A DNA stretch of 64,000 nucleotides. Source: DASWIG01 sp965371445. GTDB taxonomy: Bacteria > Acidobacteriota > Thermoanaerobaculia > Multivoradales > J023. The stretch spans positions 83,674 to 147,673 of the forward strand of contig CBDUYN010000002.1 of the NCBI GenBank assembly GCA_965371445.1, read 5' to 3'. Positions 1 to 9,081 of the stretch are shown here, in pieces. Within the stretch, counting starts at the first letter, position 1; every line of letters begins with the position of its first letter. The notes under the pieces are model-generated. The model had not been told where the DNA came from, did not search any database, and saw nothing but the letters and a program-made list of their open reading frames with translations. The translations under genes and the position numbers were made by a program.

Positions 1-684
1 TACCGTTACAAGACGTCGAATCTTCCCTCGGATCTGATCGACGCCAGCGAGGAGTTCTCGGCCAGCGCCACGCTCTTGAAGTCCGTCTGGCCGCGCTTCT
101 TGAAGCACTACGGCTCGGCGCGGGAATTCTACGAGAAGTGGACGGCCTGGATCGAGGGCTACAACCTGGAGCGCCGCCCCGAATCCCGCTTCCGACACCA
201 GGCTGCCCCCGATGACCTGCTGAGCTTCGTCGAAAAGGAAATCGATCTCTTGGGGGCCTCCGAGCCCGGGCTCAATGAGCTCGTCCGCTACGAGAGGCTC
301 AAGCTCGACGCGCGCTCGTTACAAGATCCGATCGATAGTTCCGTCGCCGAGAACGGCGACGTCGGGACCGACACCGTCGTGAAATGGCGATCCAACTTCC
401 TGACCTCCGAGTTCGAGTACGACGTCCAGAGTCTGCTCTCGGGCAAGACCGACCCCGCCGGCGCCCGCCGATGGGTTGTCGTCTACAAGGTGGCGCCGGA
501 TCAGCTCAACACGGTCCAACTCGGGGATTCCGGCCTCGACGTCCTCAAAGGAGCTGAGCACCCGATCCGTGCCGCCGAGCTGATCGGCGACACCGACGCT
601 GAGGTCGGCAGTCAGATCATCTCTCAGTTGATCCGGGTGGGCGTCCTCATGGAAGTGGAAGCGTCCGAGGGTGCCGCTCAGTAG
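1..684 (+). CDS. C-terminal part of a possible B12-binding radical SAM enzyme (truncated by window edge)
   Basis: The frame is open from base 1 (it reads YRYKTSNLPSDLID) to a TAG at 682-684, so the start and most of the gene lie upstream of the window. What remains is about 227 residues, mostly helical and acidic, with the aromatic-rich stretch FLKHYGSAREFYEKW. Size and composition recall the C-terminal DUF4080-type domain of B12-binding radical SAM proteins, but neither the CxxxCxxC nor the B12 motif is in view, so this is a weak family guess. It lies 25 bases ahead of the TldD-like gene and probably heads the same operon. A TTG at 76 could be read as a start, but it is internal to the open frame. 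Confidence 0.4.
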   Translation, partial: YRYKTSNLPSDLIDASEEFSASATLLKSVWPRFLKHYGSAREFYEKWTAWIEGYNLERRPESRFRHQAAPDDLLSFVEKEIDLLGASEPGLNELVRYERLKLDARSLQDPIDSSVAENGDVGTDTVVKWRSNFLTSEFEYDVQSLLSGKTDPAGARRWVVVYKVAPDQLNTVQLGDSGLDVLKGAEHPIRAAELIGDTDAEVGSQIISQLIRVGVLMEVEASEGAAQ

Positions 685-709
685 GCCGCGGAGTGCCACG
701 GTTTAAACC

Positions 710-1894
710 ATGGGTGAAGCACGTTCTCTGGAGCGTAGCCGGCTCCTCTACGTCACCATCGACTCCTCGCGTTTCAACGACCGGGTGTGCGAGTTTGAAG
801 GCGGGCGCCAGGTCGACGAGGAGGGCAAGGTCTCGCTCTTCAGCGGCAGACCCGCCGACCTCTGGGACGAGCGTTTGCCGGACCTCGGGGATCTGGTCGA
901 CAAGGCGCAGGCCTGCGCCGTGATCGCGGAGCTCGTAGAATCCTGGGGCAGCCGGGCGAAGCTGCAGTACATGACCCGCCGGGCGGCGCGCCTGGTCGTC
1001 GGGACGGACGGCTCGGCTCAGCCGTGCTCGTCCCATGTCTGGGCATTCCTGGGCAACGCCGTCACCCGCAGCGGCCGGGTGGTCCCGATGGGTTGGAGCG
1101 GCCGGGGATCCGGCCTCTGCGAGCTGCGCAGCGAGTCCATGAAGGAGCGCGCCGCCCAGGTTCTCGACTCCGTCGACCAGGCCGGGCCCCTGCCTTCCGG
1201 GACGTTTCCGGCGGTGCTGGCGCCACCCGCCGCCGCCGTGATGATCCACGAGGCCGTCGGTCATTTCGCTGAGGCCGCTCCGGATGGCCGGGTGGATCTG
1301 CGCCACCGCCTCGGGGTGCGCATCGCCAGCGAGCAGTTCGATCTCGACGACGACCCCCAGGCCGAAGGCGGCGCCGCGTGCTACGCCGTGGACGACGACG
1401 GCGTCGCCACGAGCGGCCCTGTCGGGATCATCCGCCAGGGGTGTCTGGAGAGCATGCTGCACTCGGCGGTGAGCGCCGCGGCTACCGGAGCGTCGCCGAC
1501 GGCCAACGGCCGCGCCGCGTCGATCTGGAATCCACCGATTCCCAGGATGTCGAACCTGATCTGCGCCCCCGGACAGGCCAGCGAAGAGGAGTTGCTTGAG
1601 AACCTCGGGAATGGGATCTACATCCATTCCCTCGCCTATGGCTACAGCTTCGGATTCCAGCTCGAAGCGATGGTCCGCCTGGCCGAGCAGATCGAGGGCG
1701 GCAAAAGGACGGGCCGCTTCTTTACCGGCGGCCTGGTCGACGAGGACCGCGCCGTCCTGACCCGCGCCGTCGAGCTTGGAAGTGACAGTGTTTTCTACCC
1801 CAACGCCATGTGTGGCAAGGAGGGTCAGATGCTCTACGACGTGAGCACGTGTGCCCCGGCGATCCGCATGGCGGAGTTGAGGCTGAGCCCATGA
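710..1894 (+). CDS. TldD-like metalloprotease / amidohydrolase
   Basis: A 394-residue member of the TldD/PmbA (peptidase U62) family. The zinc-binding HExxxH motif is HEAVGH at residues 180-185, and the distal ligand Cys is in CGKEGQ at about 368-373, so all catalytic ligands of TldD are visible. Known TldD/TldE complexes cut unfolded peptides (microcin B17 maturation), and relatives occur in small-molecule clusters such as the lincosamides. The stop overlaps the start of the next gene by ATGA, so the two proteins are translationally coupled and probably form a heterocomplex. It is shorter than housekeeping TldD (about 480 residues), mainly in the N-terminal domain, which fits a specialised pathway enzyme. 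The natural substrate cannot be read from the sequence. Confidence 0.8.
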   Translation: MGEARSLERSRLLYVTIDSSRFNDRVCEFEGGRQVDEEGKVSLFSGRPADLWDERLPDLGDLVDKAQACAVIAELVESWGSRAKLQYMTRRAARLVVGTDGSAQPCSSHVWAFLGNAVTRSGRVVPMGWSGRGSGLCELRSESMKERAAQVLDSVDQAGPLPSGTFPAVLAPPAAAVMIHEAVGHFAEAAPDGRVDLRHRLGVRIASEQFDLDDDPQAEGGAACYAVDDDGVATSGPVGIIRQGCLESMLHSAVSAAATGASPTANGRAASIWNPPIPRMSNLICAPGQASEEELLENLGNGIYIHSLAYGYSFGFQLEAMVRLAEQIEGGKRTGRFFTGGLVDEDRAVLTRAVELGSDSVFYPNAMCGKEGQMLYDVSTCAPAIRMAELRLSP

Positions 1895-2973
1895 CGAGGA
1901 CACGTACGAGTCGGGAGATCACGATGGCCCGCTCGGTGCCGGGGCAGAATTTTTCACGCATCGACGCCCACCTGACGGTGGAGTCGATGCGCGAGGGCGG
2001 ACTCGAGATCCGCTTCGCCACCCCGAGCCAGCTCTTCGCGGAGCTGGAGGAGATGGTCACCTCGATCCGGCGGGAGCTGGCGGCGCGCTTGCCGGAGGCT
2101 CTGCGCTCCCTCCTGGCGACCGAGACCGGGGTCGTGCGCTCGACCGTGTGGCGCGAGGACGGAGAAAACAAGTCCGTTTCCTGGCGCTACGCGATGGCGA
2201 CCTTGCGGGGTGTGATCCTTGGCATCGGCAGCCCGGACAATGCGGCGTCTTTTGCCACCCTCTGGGACGGCACGGTGGAGGCGGCGGAGATCGATCCGGG
2301 ACGACCCGTCGTCTTGAGTCCTTCCGCGGCGCTGACGCTGGTCGCCTATGCCCTGGAGACCTCTGCCCTGGGGACCTTCACCAGCCGTGAGGAGCCGGGG
2401 CGCCCCCCGATGACCGGGTTGACGGTGACGGACACCGCGGACTGCCCGTACCCGCCCCAGCACTACCCCTTCGGTGGCGACGGCAGGGTTTCCCGGGACC
2501 GACCGCTGCTCCGGGAGGGAAAGTGGTGTGTCGACTCGGAGAGCGTCGGTGGAGACGTCGATCCGATCTTCTTTCTGCTCACCCGGCCCGAACAGGCCCT
2601 TCGGCCCCTCGCCGCTTCCAGCTACTTCGTCCGCAGAAACCTTTCGGTCTACTGTGACAAGACGGTAGAATCGCCGTCTCCCGCCCTGATCGTCGACTCC
2701 TGGAGGATGCGGGTCGGCCCACGCAGCGGAGCCGTGCCGTTCGACGCCGAGATCTCCTGCGTCGACCCGGAGCGCGGGCGTCTCGCCTGCACCACGCCGC
2801 TGCGCCTCTGCTTCGATCCGTGGCAGGCCCTGGCGCGGATTCGGGGAGCCTGCGGTCCGGAGCTGCCAGCGGTGGACGAGGATCCGATCGAGGGAGACGC
2901 CTACGGGCTCGTCCCGTCCCTGGCCATGGATCTGACGCTGGACGATCTGCTGGAAGAAGGTGGCTCTTCCTGA
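1891..2973 (+). CDS. TldE/PmbA-like partner subunit
   Basis: A 360-residue protein with a divergent PmbA/TldE pattern. Residues around 120-220 read PVVLSPSAALTL, then a segment rich in Gly/Pro ending in PFGGDGRVSRD, which matches the central part of TldE where the two subunits meet. There is no HExxxH, as expected, since TldE is the non-catalytic partner. The ATG at 1891 is inside the stop region of the TldD-like gene (ATGA overlap). This coupling and the order are typical of TldD/TldE pairs dedicated to one pathway. Similarity is weaker than for the TldD-like protein, so the assignment leans partly on context. Confidence 0.65.
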   Translation: MTRTRTSREITMARSVPGQNFSRIDAHLTVESMREGGLEIRFATPSQLFAELEEMVTSIRRELAARLPEALRSLLATETGVVRSTVWREDGENKSVSWRYAMATLRGVILGIGSPDNAASFATLWDGTVEAAEIDPGRPVVLSPSAALTLVAYALETSALGTFTSREEPGRPPMTGLTVTDTADCPYPPQHYPFGGDGRVSRDRPLLREGKWCVDSESVGGDVDPIFFLLTRPEQALRPLAASSYFVRRNLSVYCDKTVESPSPALIVDSWRMRVGPRSGAVPFDAEISCVDPERGRLACTTPLRLCFDPWQALARIRGACGPELPAVDEDPIEGDAYGLVPSLAMDLTLDDLLEEGGSS

Positions 2974-3040
2974 CGCAGCAGCCCCTTGCCAAGAAACCGG
3001 AAGGTCAAAAAAGAGGACGAGGAGCTCCATGCGGCTGTCG

Positions 3041-3056
3041 CCCGCGGGACCGCGGG
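3041..3056. repeat. Short GC-rich hairpin between tldE-like gene and permease
   Basis: CCCGCGG and CCGCGGG are separated by GA, giving a 7-bp perfect stem in the 204-base gap between the TldE-like gene and the permease. A run of six T follows about 23 bases later (near 3080), too far for a classical intrinsic terminator. It may still separate two transcription units. Confidence 0.35.
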
Positions 3057-3100
3057 ATCCGAGACCTTGATTGCGAAGATTTTTTCCTGTAGGGTACGCA

Positions 3101-3174
3101 GCGCCCCTGGAGACAAGGAGACAAAGCGCCCCTGGAGACAAGGAGACAAAGCGCCCCTGGAGACAAGGAGACAA
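3101..3174 (+). repeat. Three tandem 25-bp repeats, each carrying a Shine-Dalgarno core
   Basis: Copies at 3101-3125, 3126-3150 and 3151-3174 are identical except that the third lacks the last A. Each begins GCGCCCCTGGAGAC and contains AAGGAG. Only the third copy sits at a proper distance from the permease ATG. Array length could tune translation or result from slippage. Confidence 0.9.
3165..3170 (+). promoter_or_regulatory. Ribosome binding site AAGGAG for the permease
   Basis: AAGGAG lies 7 bases before the ATG at 3178, inside the last of the three tandem repeats. It fixes the start of the permease and excludes longer in-frame upstream extensions. Confidence 0.75.
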
Positions 3175-3177
3175 GGG

Positions 3178-5601
3178 ATGGATGTTCTGTGGCAAGACGC
3201 TCGCTATGCTTTGCGAGCCCTCCGCACGGCCCCGTTGTTCACGTTGACCGCGGTGGTCACGCTGGCTCTGGGAATCGGCGCCAACGTGGCGATTTTCAGC
3301 GCGGTTGACGCCGTCCTCCTGCGGCCGTTGCCCTATCCGGAATCCGAGCGACTTACCGCGATCTGGGCCGAGTGGCGTGACAACAGCTTTCCGCGGGTCA
3401 GCCACACGGGAGGTAATTTTCGGCGGTATCAGCGTGACGCGCAGCTTTTCGAAGGCATTGCTGCCGTGGGCTCGGTGCGGCAGAACGTGACCGGCCGCGA
3501 GGCAGCCGTCCAGGTCCAGGTCGGATGGGTGTCGGAGAACTTTTTCTCGGTGCTCCGGGTGGCGCCGATCCTGGGTCGTGACTTCACCCCGGACGAAGGG
3601 CCGAGGTCCCTGATCCTGGGTCATGCCTTCTGGCAACGGTACTTCGCGGGGGACCCCGGCGTCCTGGATCGTGCCGTCAACCTCGACGGTCAGCCCTTCA
3701 CCATCGTCGGTGTCCTGCCCGCCGGCTTCAAGCTGCAGATGGCGTCTGACGTGGGTATTTCCACGGACATCGACGTCTGGAAGCCGCCCGACCCGGTGGG
3801 GAATCCGAATCGCTGGGTAGTCGAGGACGTCAACTCCTCTACCCTGCGTCTGATCGGACGTTTGAAACCCGGCGTCACCCTGGCCCAGGCCCAGGAAGAG
3901 ATGGATGCCATCGCCCGGCAACTCCGAGAGCAGTTCCACGGCCACGCCGCCGTGGGTTTTCACCTCAACGTCCACTCTCTGCACCGTGAGGTGGTCGGCC
4001 ACGTACGGCCAATCCTCCTGACGCTGCTGGTTGCCGTGGGTCTGGTGCTGCTCGTCGCCTGCGCGAACGTCGCCAACCTGCTGCTCAGCCGCGCCCAGAC
4101 ACGGCAGCAGGAGATCGCTGTCCGGACGTCCCTGGGAGCCCGGCCCTGGCGCATCGTACGGCAGCTCATGACCGAAGGCCTGGCGCTCGCGATGCTGGGC
4201 GGCGCGGCGGGGCTCGCCCTGGGGTACGGCGGCGTCCGCGGCTTGGTGGCCCTGGAAGCGACCAACATCCCACGTCTGGAGAGTGTCGCTCTCAACGGCA
4301 GGATCGTGGCGTTCACCGTCCTGGCGTCGCTCCTGGCGGTAGTGCTTTTCGGGCTGATACCGGCGCTGCGGGCCATCCGGCTGGACCTCAACGACGTTCT
4401 CAAGCAGCGCCAGGATGCAGGCGGCAGTGGCCGCTCGCGGTTGAGCCGGCTCCTGATCGTCGTCGAGGTGGCCTTGTCGCTGATGCTCCTCGTCGGTGCC
4501 GGGCTTCTCCTGCGCAGCGCCGCGGAGCTCCAGGGAGTACGACCGGGATTCGACGTCGAGAACCTGCTCACCTTCTCCATCAGCTTGCCCGGCGTCCGCT
4601 ACCAGGCGCCGGTGGACACTGCGAATTTCTTGCAGCGGTTCGAAGAGCAGATCACGACGCTGCCGGGGGTCAACGCGGTCGGCACGGTCTGGCCTCTGCC
4701 CCTGGAGGGCCAGATCTGGGCCGGCGTTTATGCGCCCCGCGAGAAGGCGGAGGCAGACGATCTGCCGATGGCCGACTTTCGCGTGATCACCCCGGGGTAT
4801 CCGGCGACGGTCGGAGCCCGGCTGCTGGAAGGTCGCTTCCTCAGAGAAACCGACAGCCATGCGGTGCTCGTCGACGAAAAGATGGCCCGGCTGAACTGGC
4901 CTCCCAACAGCGCTGTCGGCCAACGGATGTTCGCCGCCCCCGGGGACGAGTTGGAGGAGTTCGAGATCGTGGGGGTTCTGGAAACGATTCGCCATGCCGA
5001 CTTGAAGGCCGACGGCCGGGAGACCATCTACTTCCCGGCGGAGGCCTGGTCGTGGAGCGACTGGGAGCTTTGCCTCGCGGTGCGGACGGCGGCGGACCCC
5101 CTGGGTCTCGTGGGGCCGATTCGCAGCGAGCTCCAGACTCTGGATCTGGACATCCCCATGGCCAAGATCCACGCCATGGAAGATTACGTGGACGACGCCC
5201 TGGCGCCGAGCCACTTCGGCCTTGCGCTGATGTCCATCTTCGCCGCCGTGGCCCTGATCCTGGCTGCGGTCGGACTTTACGGAGTGATCGCTTACACGCT
5301 CAGCCAGCGGACGCGGGAGATCGGCATCCGTATGGCCTTCGGAGCACGAAGTCTCGACATCCTCCGCCTTGTCATGAAAGAGGGGCTGGGCCTCACGCTC
5401 TTCGGTGTGATCGTGGGAACCTTCGGTTCCCTGAGCTTCGCCAAGCTCGTCTCGGGCCTGCTTTTCGGTGTGTCGACCAGCGATCCGTTGACCTACGGTG
5501 CGACCGCCGGGCTGCTCACGGTGGTGACGCTTCTGGCGTGCTACGTCCCGGCCCGCCGGGCCAGCCGTATCAACCCCGTCGTCGCCCTGCGCTCCGAGTG
5601 A
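3178..5601 (+). CDS. Duplicated FtsX/MacB-type ABC permease (ADOP family)
   Basis: 807 residues. The start MDVLWQDARYALRALR followed by a membrane segment, GIGANVAIFSAVDAVLLRPLPY and a large periplasmic MacB-like domain is the signature of the acidobacterial duplicated orphan permeases. Two FtsX-like units are visible: a first membrane core around residues 275-420 (LLTLLVAVGLVLLVACANVANLLL; RTSLGARPWRIVRQLMTEG) and a second near the C-terminus (REIGIRMAFGARSLDILRLVMKEG). No ATPase is encoded next to it, as usual for 'orphan' members. It probably acts in export or envelope transport; its position between pathway genes suggests export of the product, but these permeases are abundant paralogues, so that link is tentative. 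Confidence 0.9.
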   Translation: MDVLWQDARYALRALRTAPLFTLTAVVTLALGIGANVAIFSAVDAVLLRPLPYPESERLTAIWAEWRDNSFPRVSHTGGNFRRYQRDAQLFEGIAAVGSVRQNVTGREAAVQVQVGWVSENFFSVLRVAPILGRDFTPDEGPRSLILGHAFWQRYFAGDPGVLDRAVNLDGQPFTIVGVLPAGFKLQMASDVGISTDIDVWKPPDPVGNPNRWVVEDVNSSTLRLIGRLKPGVTLAQAQEEMDAIARQLREQFHGHAAVGFHLNVHSLHREVVGHVRPILLTLLVAVGLVLLVACANVANLLLSRAQTRQQEIAVRTSLGARPWRIVRQLMTEGLALAMLGGAAGLALGYGGVRGLVALEATNIPRLESVALNGRIVAFTVLASLLAVVLFGLIPALRAIRLDLNDVLKQRQDAGGSGRSRLSRLLIVVEVALSLMLLVGAGLLLRSAAELQGVRPGFDVENLLTFSISLPGVRYQAPVDTANFLQRFEEQITTLPGVNAVGTVWPLPLEGQIWAGVYAPREKAEADDLPMADFRVITPGYPATVGARLLEGRFLRETDSHAVLVDEKMARLNWPPNSAVGQRMFAAPGDELEEFEIVGVLETIRHADLKADGRETIYFPAEAWSWSDWELCLAVRTAADPLGLVGPIRSELQTLDLDIPMAKIHAMEDYVDDALAPSHFGLALMSIFAAVALILAAVGLYGVIAYTLSQRTREIGIRMAFGARSLDILRLVMKEGLGLTLFGVIVGTFGSLSFAKLVSGLLFGVSTSDPLTYGATAGLLTVVTLLACYVPARRASRINPVVALRSE

Positions 5602-5653
5602 GAGGCGCGAGAGGACATTTTTTTTCGGTGAGAGCCCGGGCAGAGAGGATGCC

Positions 5654-6226
5654 ATGACCTTCGGACCCGTCAGCCTCAAACCCTACCTCAACGCCCGGGT
5701 GGCGACTCACGACGGCGACCGTCCGTCCGGCGCCCTCAACGCGTGGGGCAACGCTTTCCCGGCCGAGGAGCTGCCCTTCGGCTCGAGCTTGTCGATTGGC
5801 CCGGTGCGCTTCGAGCTCCCGGAAAAGACCGCCGGCGGGTGCGACAGCGTGGAGCCTCTGGGGCAGGTCGTCGAGCTCGCCGCCGGTCCGCCGGCGGGGG
5901 GAGTCGCCCTCCTGTGCTGCGGTGAGATGGGAGATCAGTACCTGCCGGTCCGCCTCTCAGCGCCGGGAAGCGAGCCGCGCGCGCTCGTGGCGGTGGCCCG
6001 GGGCGTCATGGTGACGCCGCGGGACGACATCGGCGAGGAAGGCTTCGTCTGCTCCCACCTCCACTACCCCGGCGACTACGACCTCGCCCTCGCGCTTCCG
6101 GCCCTCTGGTGCTTCCGGCACCGCTGGGAGGAACCTTTTTCTCCCACACGGCTCGAGCTCGGTACGAACCCCCTGTTCCACCTGCTGGCGGTGACTCTGC
6201 TCGACGGGGAGGAAGCCAGGTCATGA
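5654..6226 (+). CDS. Hypothetical protein, possible beta-sandwich domain
   Basis: 190 residues, no signal peptide and no membrane segment. The pattern NAFPAEELPFGSSLSIGPVRFELP followed by GQVVELAAGPP recalls beta-sandwich (jelly-roll) modules attached to glycosidases, but no catalytic residues can be identified. The ATG at 5654 follows AGAGAGG at a suitable distance. The stop overlaps the start of the carbamoyltransferase fusion (ATGA at 6223-6226), so it is co-translated with that enzyme and likely serves the same pathway. Confidence 0.65.
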   Translation: MTFGPVSLKPYLNARVATHDGDRPSGALNAWGNAFPAEELPFGSSLSIGPVRFELPEKTAGGCDSVEPLGQVVELAAGPPAGGVALLCCGEMGDQYLPVRLSAPGSEPRALVAVARGVMVTPRDDIGEEGFVCSHLHYPGDYDLALALPALWCFRHRWEEPFSPTRLELGTNPLFHLLAVTLLDGEEARS

Positions 6227-9063
6227 ACGAGATCCCTCCCTCGCCGGCCCGGACGACGAACACGATGTACTCTTACGTCGAGAGGCTGGCCGCCGAGCAG
6301 GCGCCGCGCTCGGCCGCCATGCTGCTGGGGCTCCGCTGGTCCTTCGGCCTGCCCCGCTCCGGGCTCGACACGCTCGAAGAGTGCGATCTCAGAGAGTACA
6401 GTCTGCCGCTCAATCCGACGCCGATCCGCGACGTGCTGGCCGAGCGGGGCGGCATCGCCATCGTGCGCCACGGCGGCGAGACGCCGGAATCCCTGGACGA
6501 GCACCTCGCCGCCGGCAAACCAGCCCTGGTGCCGAGCGACGTCTTCTACTTCCATTTCCGCCCCGCCTATCAGCGGCTTCACCACGCCCGGCTGGTGCTC
6601 GTGCGGCGCGGTGAAACCAGCGCCCAGGTCCACGTCGAAGACGGGTGGTGGCCGGCGGCCGAAGGCGTGGTCGACCGCGCCGATCTGGAGCAGGCGCGGT
6701 ACTCGACGGTGCCCCAGGATATCGCGCTCGAGCCGCTCTTTGCCGGTGCGCCCCTGAGCGGCGAGTGGTTCGAGGTCGAGGTGAATCCCCCGGCGGTGGA
6801 GACTCCCAAGGACTGGGTGCGCTCGCTCGTCGAAACGCTCAGCGACGAGATGGCCCGGCCGCGGGACGACGAGCGGGGAGTGTACGGGATCGGCGCCTTT
6901 CGCCGCTTTCAGCAGTGGCTCGAGGAAAAGCTGGGCGAAGACGCCGGCAAGCGCCGGAGCCTCGCCGCCCGGCGCGCCGGGAGCCTGCTCCTGCGCCCCG
7001 AGCTGAGCTCGCGCCTCTACTTCGGCGCCTTTCTGCGCACGGCGGCCCACTGGCTCCGGGCGCCGCAGCTGTCGGCCGAAGCCACGGCCTACCGCCAGAG
7101 CCTCGGTCACTTCCAGGCGGCCATGGACGTCCTGACCAAGACGGTCAGGACCCACCGCCCCGAGTACGACGACTTCGTGCGTCACCATCTCGGCCGCGCC
7201 ATCGAGGCGGAGGAGCGTCTGCTCGGTGTGCTCTCCTCTCTTGCCGAGAGACGCCGCGGCGGAGCCCGCGAAACTTCAGGGCGGCTCGTCGCCGTCGGCC
7301 ATGGCAACTCCTTCCAGGATCCGTCCATCGCCGTCGTCGAGGGCGGCAAGGTCTACGCCGAGGCGGTCGAGCGTCATACGCAGTGCAAGCGAGCGGTGGC
7401 CGTCTACGGACTCCACTACTCCTGGAGAGACGTCAAGAAGGCGCTCGAGAGCTTGGAGATCCTGCCCGTCCAAGACGCCACGATCGCGATGCTGGACACC
7501 TGGGACGCCGTGACGTTCTACAACATGATCGACAGGCCCGAGGTGAGTCAGCTCATTGGGGAAAAAGGTTTCGGACGTTTTTCGGCCGGCACGTTGCAGC
7601 TCGCGGCCACACAGCTCGAACCCGCCTACCGTACGCAAATCGCCTGGTTGTTGAGAGACCTCCGATGCCGCATTACCGCGTACTCGCCCGGGCAGGACTT
7701 TGTCGACGCCGCCGCTGAGAAGAACCTCACGTGGGAGGCGGAGACGGTCGACCATCACCTGGCCCATGCCGCTACGGCCGTCTACACGTCGCCTTTCGAC
7801 GAGTGTACGGTCCTGATCGTAGATGGGTACGGCGAGGGTCATGGCACGAGCATCTATCGCTTTCGCGACAACGAGTTCGAGTTGCTCTTCCGCTCAAGCA
7901 TATTGTTGAGCCTGGGGCTCTTGTACTTTCGTATCACGTACCTCTGCGGCTTCGATCCCTCGGAGGGTGAGGAGTGGAAAGTCATGGGAATGGCCGCCTA
8001 CGGCAGTCTGCGTGAGGAGATCTACGACTTCTTCCGGACCAGGGCCGGGGACTACGGCGGCCGGTCGGCCACGGGCCGGCCCCTGAGCGAAGCAGACTTC
8101 CAGGAGCTCAACCGGATCGTGGGAGGGTTTCGCCACCACAGTGACCCTGACATTCTGCGTTCAGCCGACCTCGCCTACAACTTCCAAAGGTTTTTCACAG
8201 AAGCCGTCCTCGAGCTGGCGCGATATGCGCACGAGCTCAGCCCTTCGAAGAACCTCGCCTATGCCGGCGGCTGCGCCCTGAACTCGTCAGCCAACGGGAA
8301 GATCCTGGCCCATACCGAGTTCGAGCATCTGCACATTCCCTGTGCCCCGGGCGACGATGGCAACAGCCTCGGAGCCGCTCTCTACAGGGTCTACTGTGTA
8401 GAAGGAAAGGCGCGCGAGAAAAAGGTCATGTCTGCCTACCTCGGGAGGAACGTGGACCAGGCCAACGTCGAAAGGATGCTGGCGTTCGCAGACCTCAACT
8501 ACAGGAAGTTCGACGACGAGGCGTCGCTCTGTACGGAAGTGGCGCAGCTCCTCGCTGCCGGCAAGACAGTGGGCTGGATGCAGAATCGGGCCGAGTTCGG
8601 ACCCCGGGCCCTGGGCAACCGGTCGATCCTCGCCGATCCGCGGCCCGAGGACATGAAGGATCGCATCAACAGCAAGGTGAAGTCCCGGGAATGGTACCGC
8701 CCTCTGGCGCCTGCCATTCTCCACGAGTTCGGCGAAGAATATTTCGAAGACTACCAAGAAAGTCCGTACATGGAGCGTACCTTGCGTTTTCGAGAGGAGG
8801 TCCGCGATCGGATTCCCGCGGTCGTGCACCGCAACGGTACGGGAAGGCTGCAGACGGTACGAGAAGAATGGAACCCGATCTATTACCGGTTGATCCGAGC
8901 GTTCTACGATGAAACGGGCATCCCTTTGCTATTGAACACTTCGTTGAACGTCATGGGAAAACCCATCGTCCACTCGGAAGAAGACGCCATTACCGTTCTC
9001 TACACGACGGGCCTCGACTTCCTGGTCATCGGCAGCTACCTGCTGTCCAAACAACCCGGGTAG
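6223..9063 (+). CDS. BtrH-like domain fused to NodU/CmcH-family O-carbamoyltransferase
   Basis: 946 residues. Residues 1 to about 340 resemble the BtrH_N/DUF4872 architecture (LAAGKPALVPSDVFYFHF, then HVEDGWWPAAEGVV and a helical tail). BtrH moves an acyl group from a carrier protein to an amine in butirosin synthesis, but the N-terminal CGS-type active-site Cys is not visible here. Residues from about 353 are a complete carbamoyltransferase: HHLAHAATAVYTSPF and a YrdC/Kae1-like fold with VDGYGEGHGTS and AYAGGCALN, then the C-terminal NRAEFGPRALGNRSIL and LLNTSLNVMGKPIVHS. These enzymes transfer carbamoyl from carbamoyl phosphate to a hydroxyl via carbamoyl-AMP. With an NRPS reductase nearby that could supply an alcohol, carbamoylation of the released product is a reasonable inference. 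Confidence 0.85.
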   Translation: MNEIPPSPARTTNTMYSYVERLAAEQAPRSAAMLLGLRWSFGLPRSGLDTLEECDLREYSLPLNPTPIRDVLAERGGIAIVRHGGETPESLDEHLAAGKPALVPSDVFYFHFRPAYQRLHHARLVLVRRGETSAQVHVEDGWWPAAEGVVDRADLEQARYSTVPQDIALEPLFAGAPLSGEWFEVEVNPPAVETPKDWVRSLVETLSDEMARPRDDERGVYGIGAFRRFQQWLEEKLGEDAGKRRSLAARRAGSLLLRPELSSRLYFGAFLRTAAHWLRAPQLSAEATAYRQSLGHFQAAMDVLTKTVRTHRPEYDDFVRHHLGRAIEAEERLLGVLSSLAERRRGGARETSGRLVAVGHGNSFQDPSIAVVEGGKVYAEAVERHTQCKRAVAVYGLHYSWRDVKKALESLEILPVQDATIAMLDTWDAVTFYNMIDRPEVSQLIGEKGFGRFSAGTLQLAATQLEPAYRTQIAWLLRDLRCRITAYSPGQDFVDAAAEKNLTWEAETVDHHLAHAATAVYTSPFDECTVLIVDGYGEGHGTSIYRFRDNEFELLFRSSILLSLGLLYFRITYLCGFDPSEGEEWKVMGMAAYGSLREEIYDFFRTRAGDYGGRSATGRPLSEADFQELNRIVGGFRHHSDPDILRSADLAYNFQRFFTEAVLELARYAHELSPSKNLAYAGGCALNSSANGKILAHTEFEHLHIPCAPGDDGNSLGAALYRVYCVEGKAREKKVMSAYLGRNVDQANVERMLAFADLNYRKFDDEASLCTEVAQLLAAGKTVGWMQNRAEFGPRALGNRSILADPRPEDMKDRINSKVKSREWYRPLAPAILHEFGEEYFEDYQESPYMERTLRFREEVRDRIPAVVHRNGTGRLQTVREEWNPIYYRLIRAFYDETGIPLLLNTSLNVMGKPIVHSEEDAITVLYTTGLDFLVIGSYLLSKQPG

Positions 9064-9081
9064 AGGGCTTGGAGCGGAGCC

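Noticed and set aside
647..1903. 418-codon minus-strand frame opposite the TldD-like gene
   Set aside because: Shadow of the TldD-like gene; no recognisable protein features.
1954..5679. Very long open frame on the minus strand (over 1200 codons) opposite the TldE-like and permease genes
   Set aside because: Antisense shadow typical of GC-rich codon bias: low-complexity, His/Arg/Gln-rich, no domain, while the plus strand encodes clear families.
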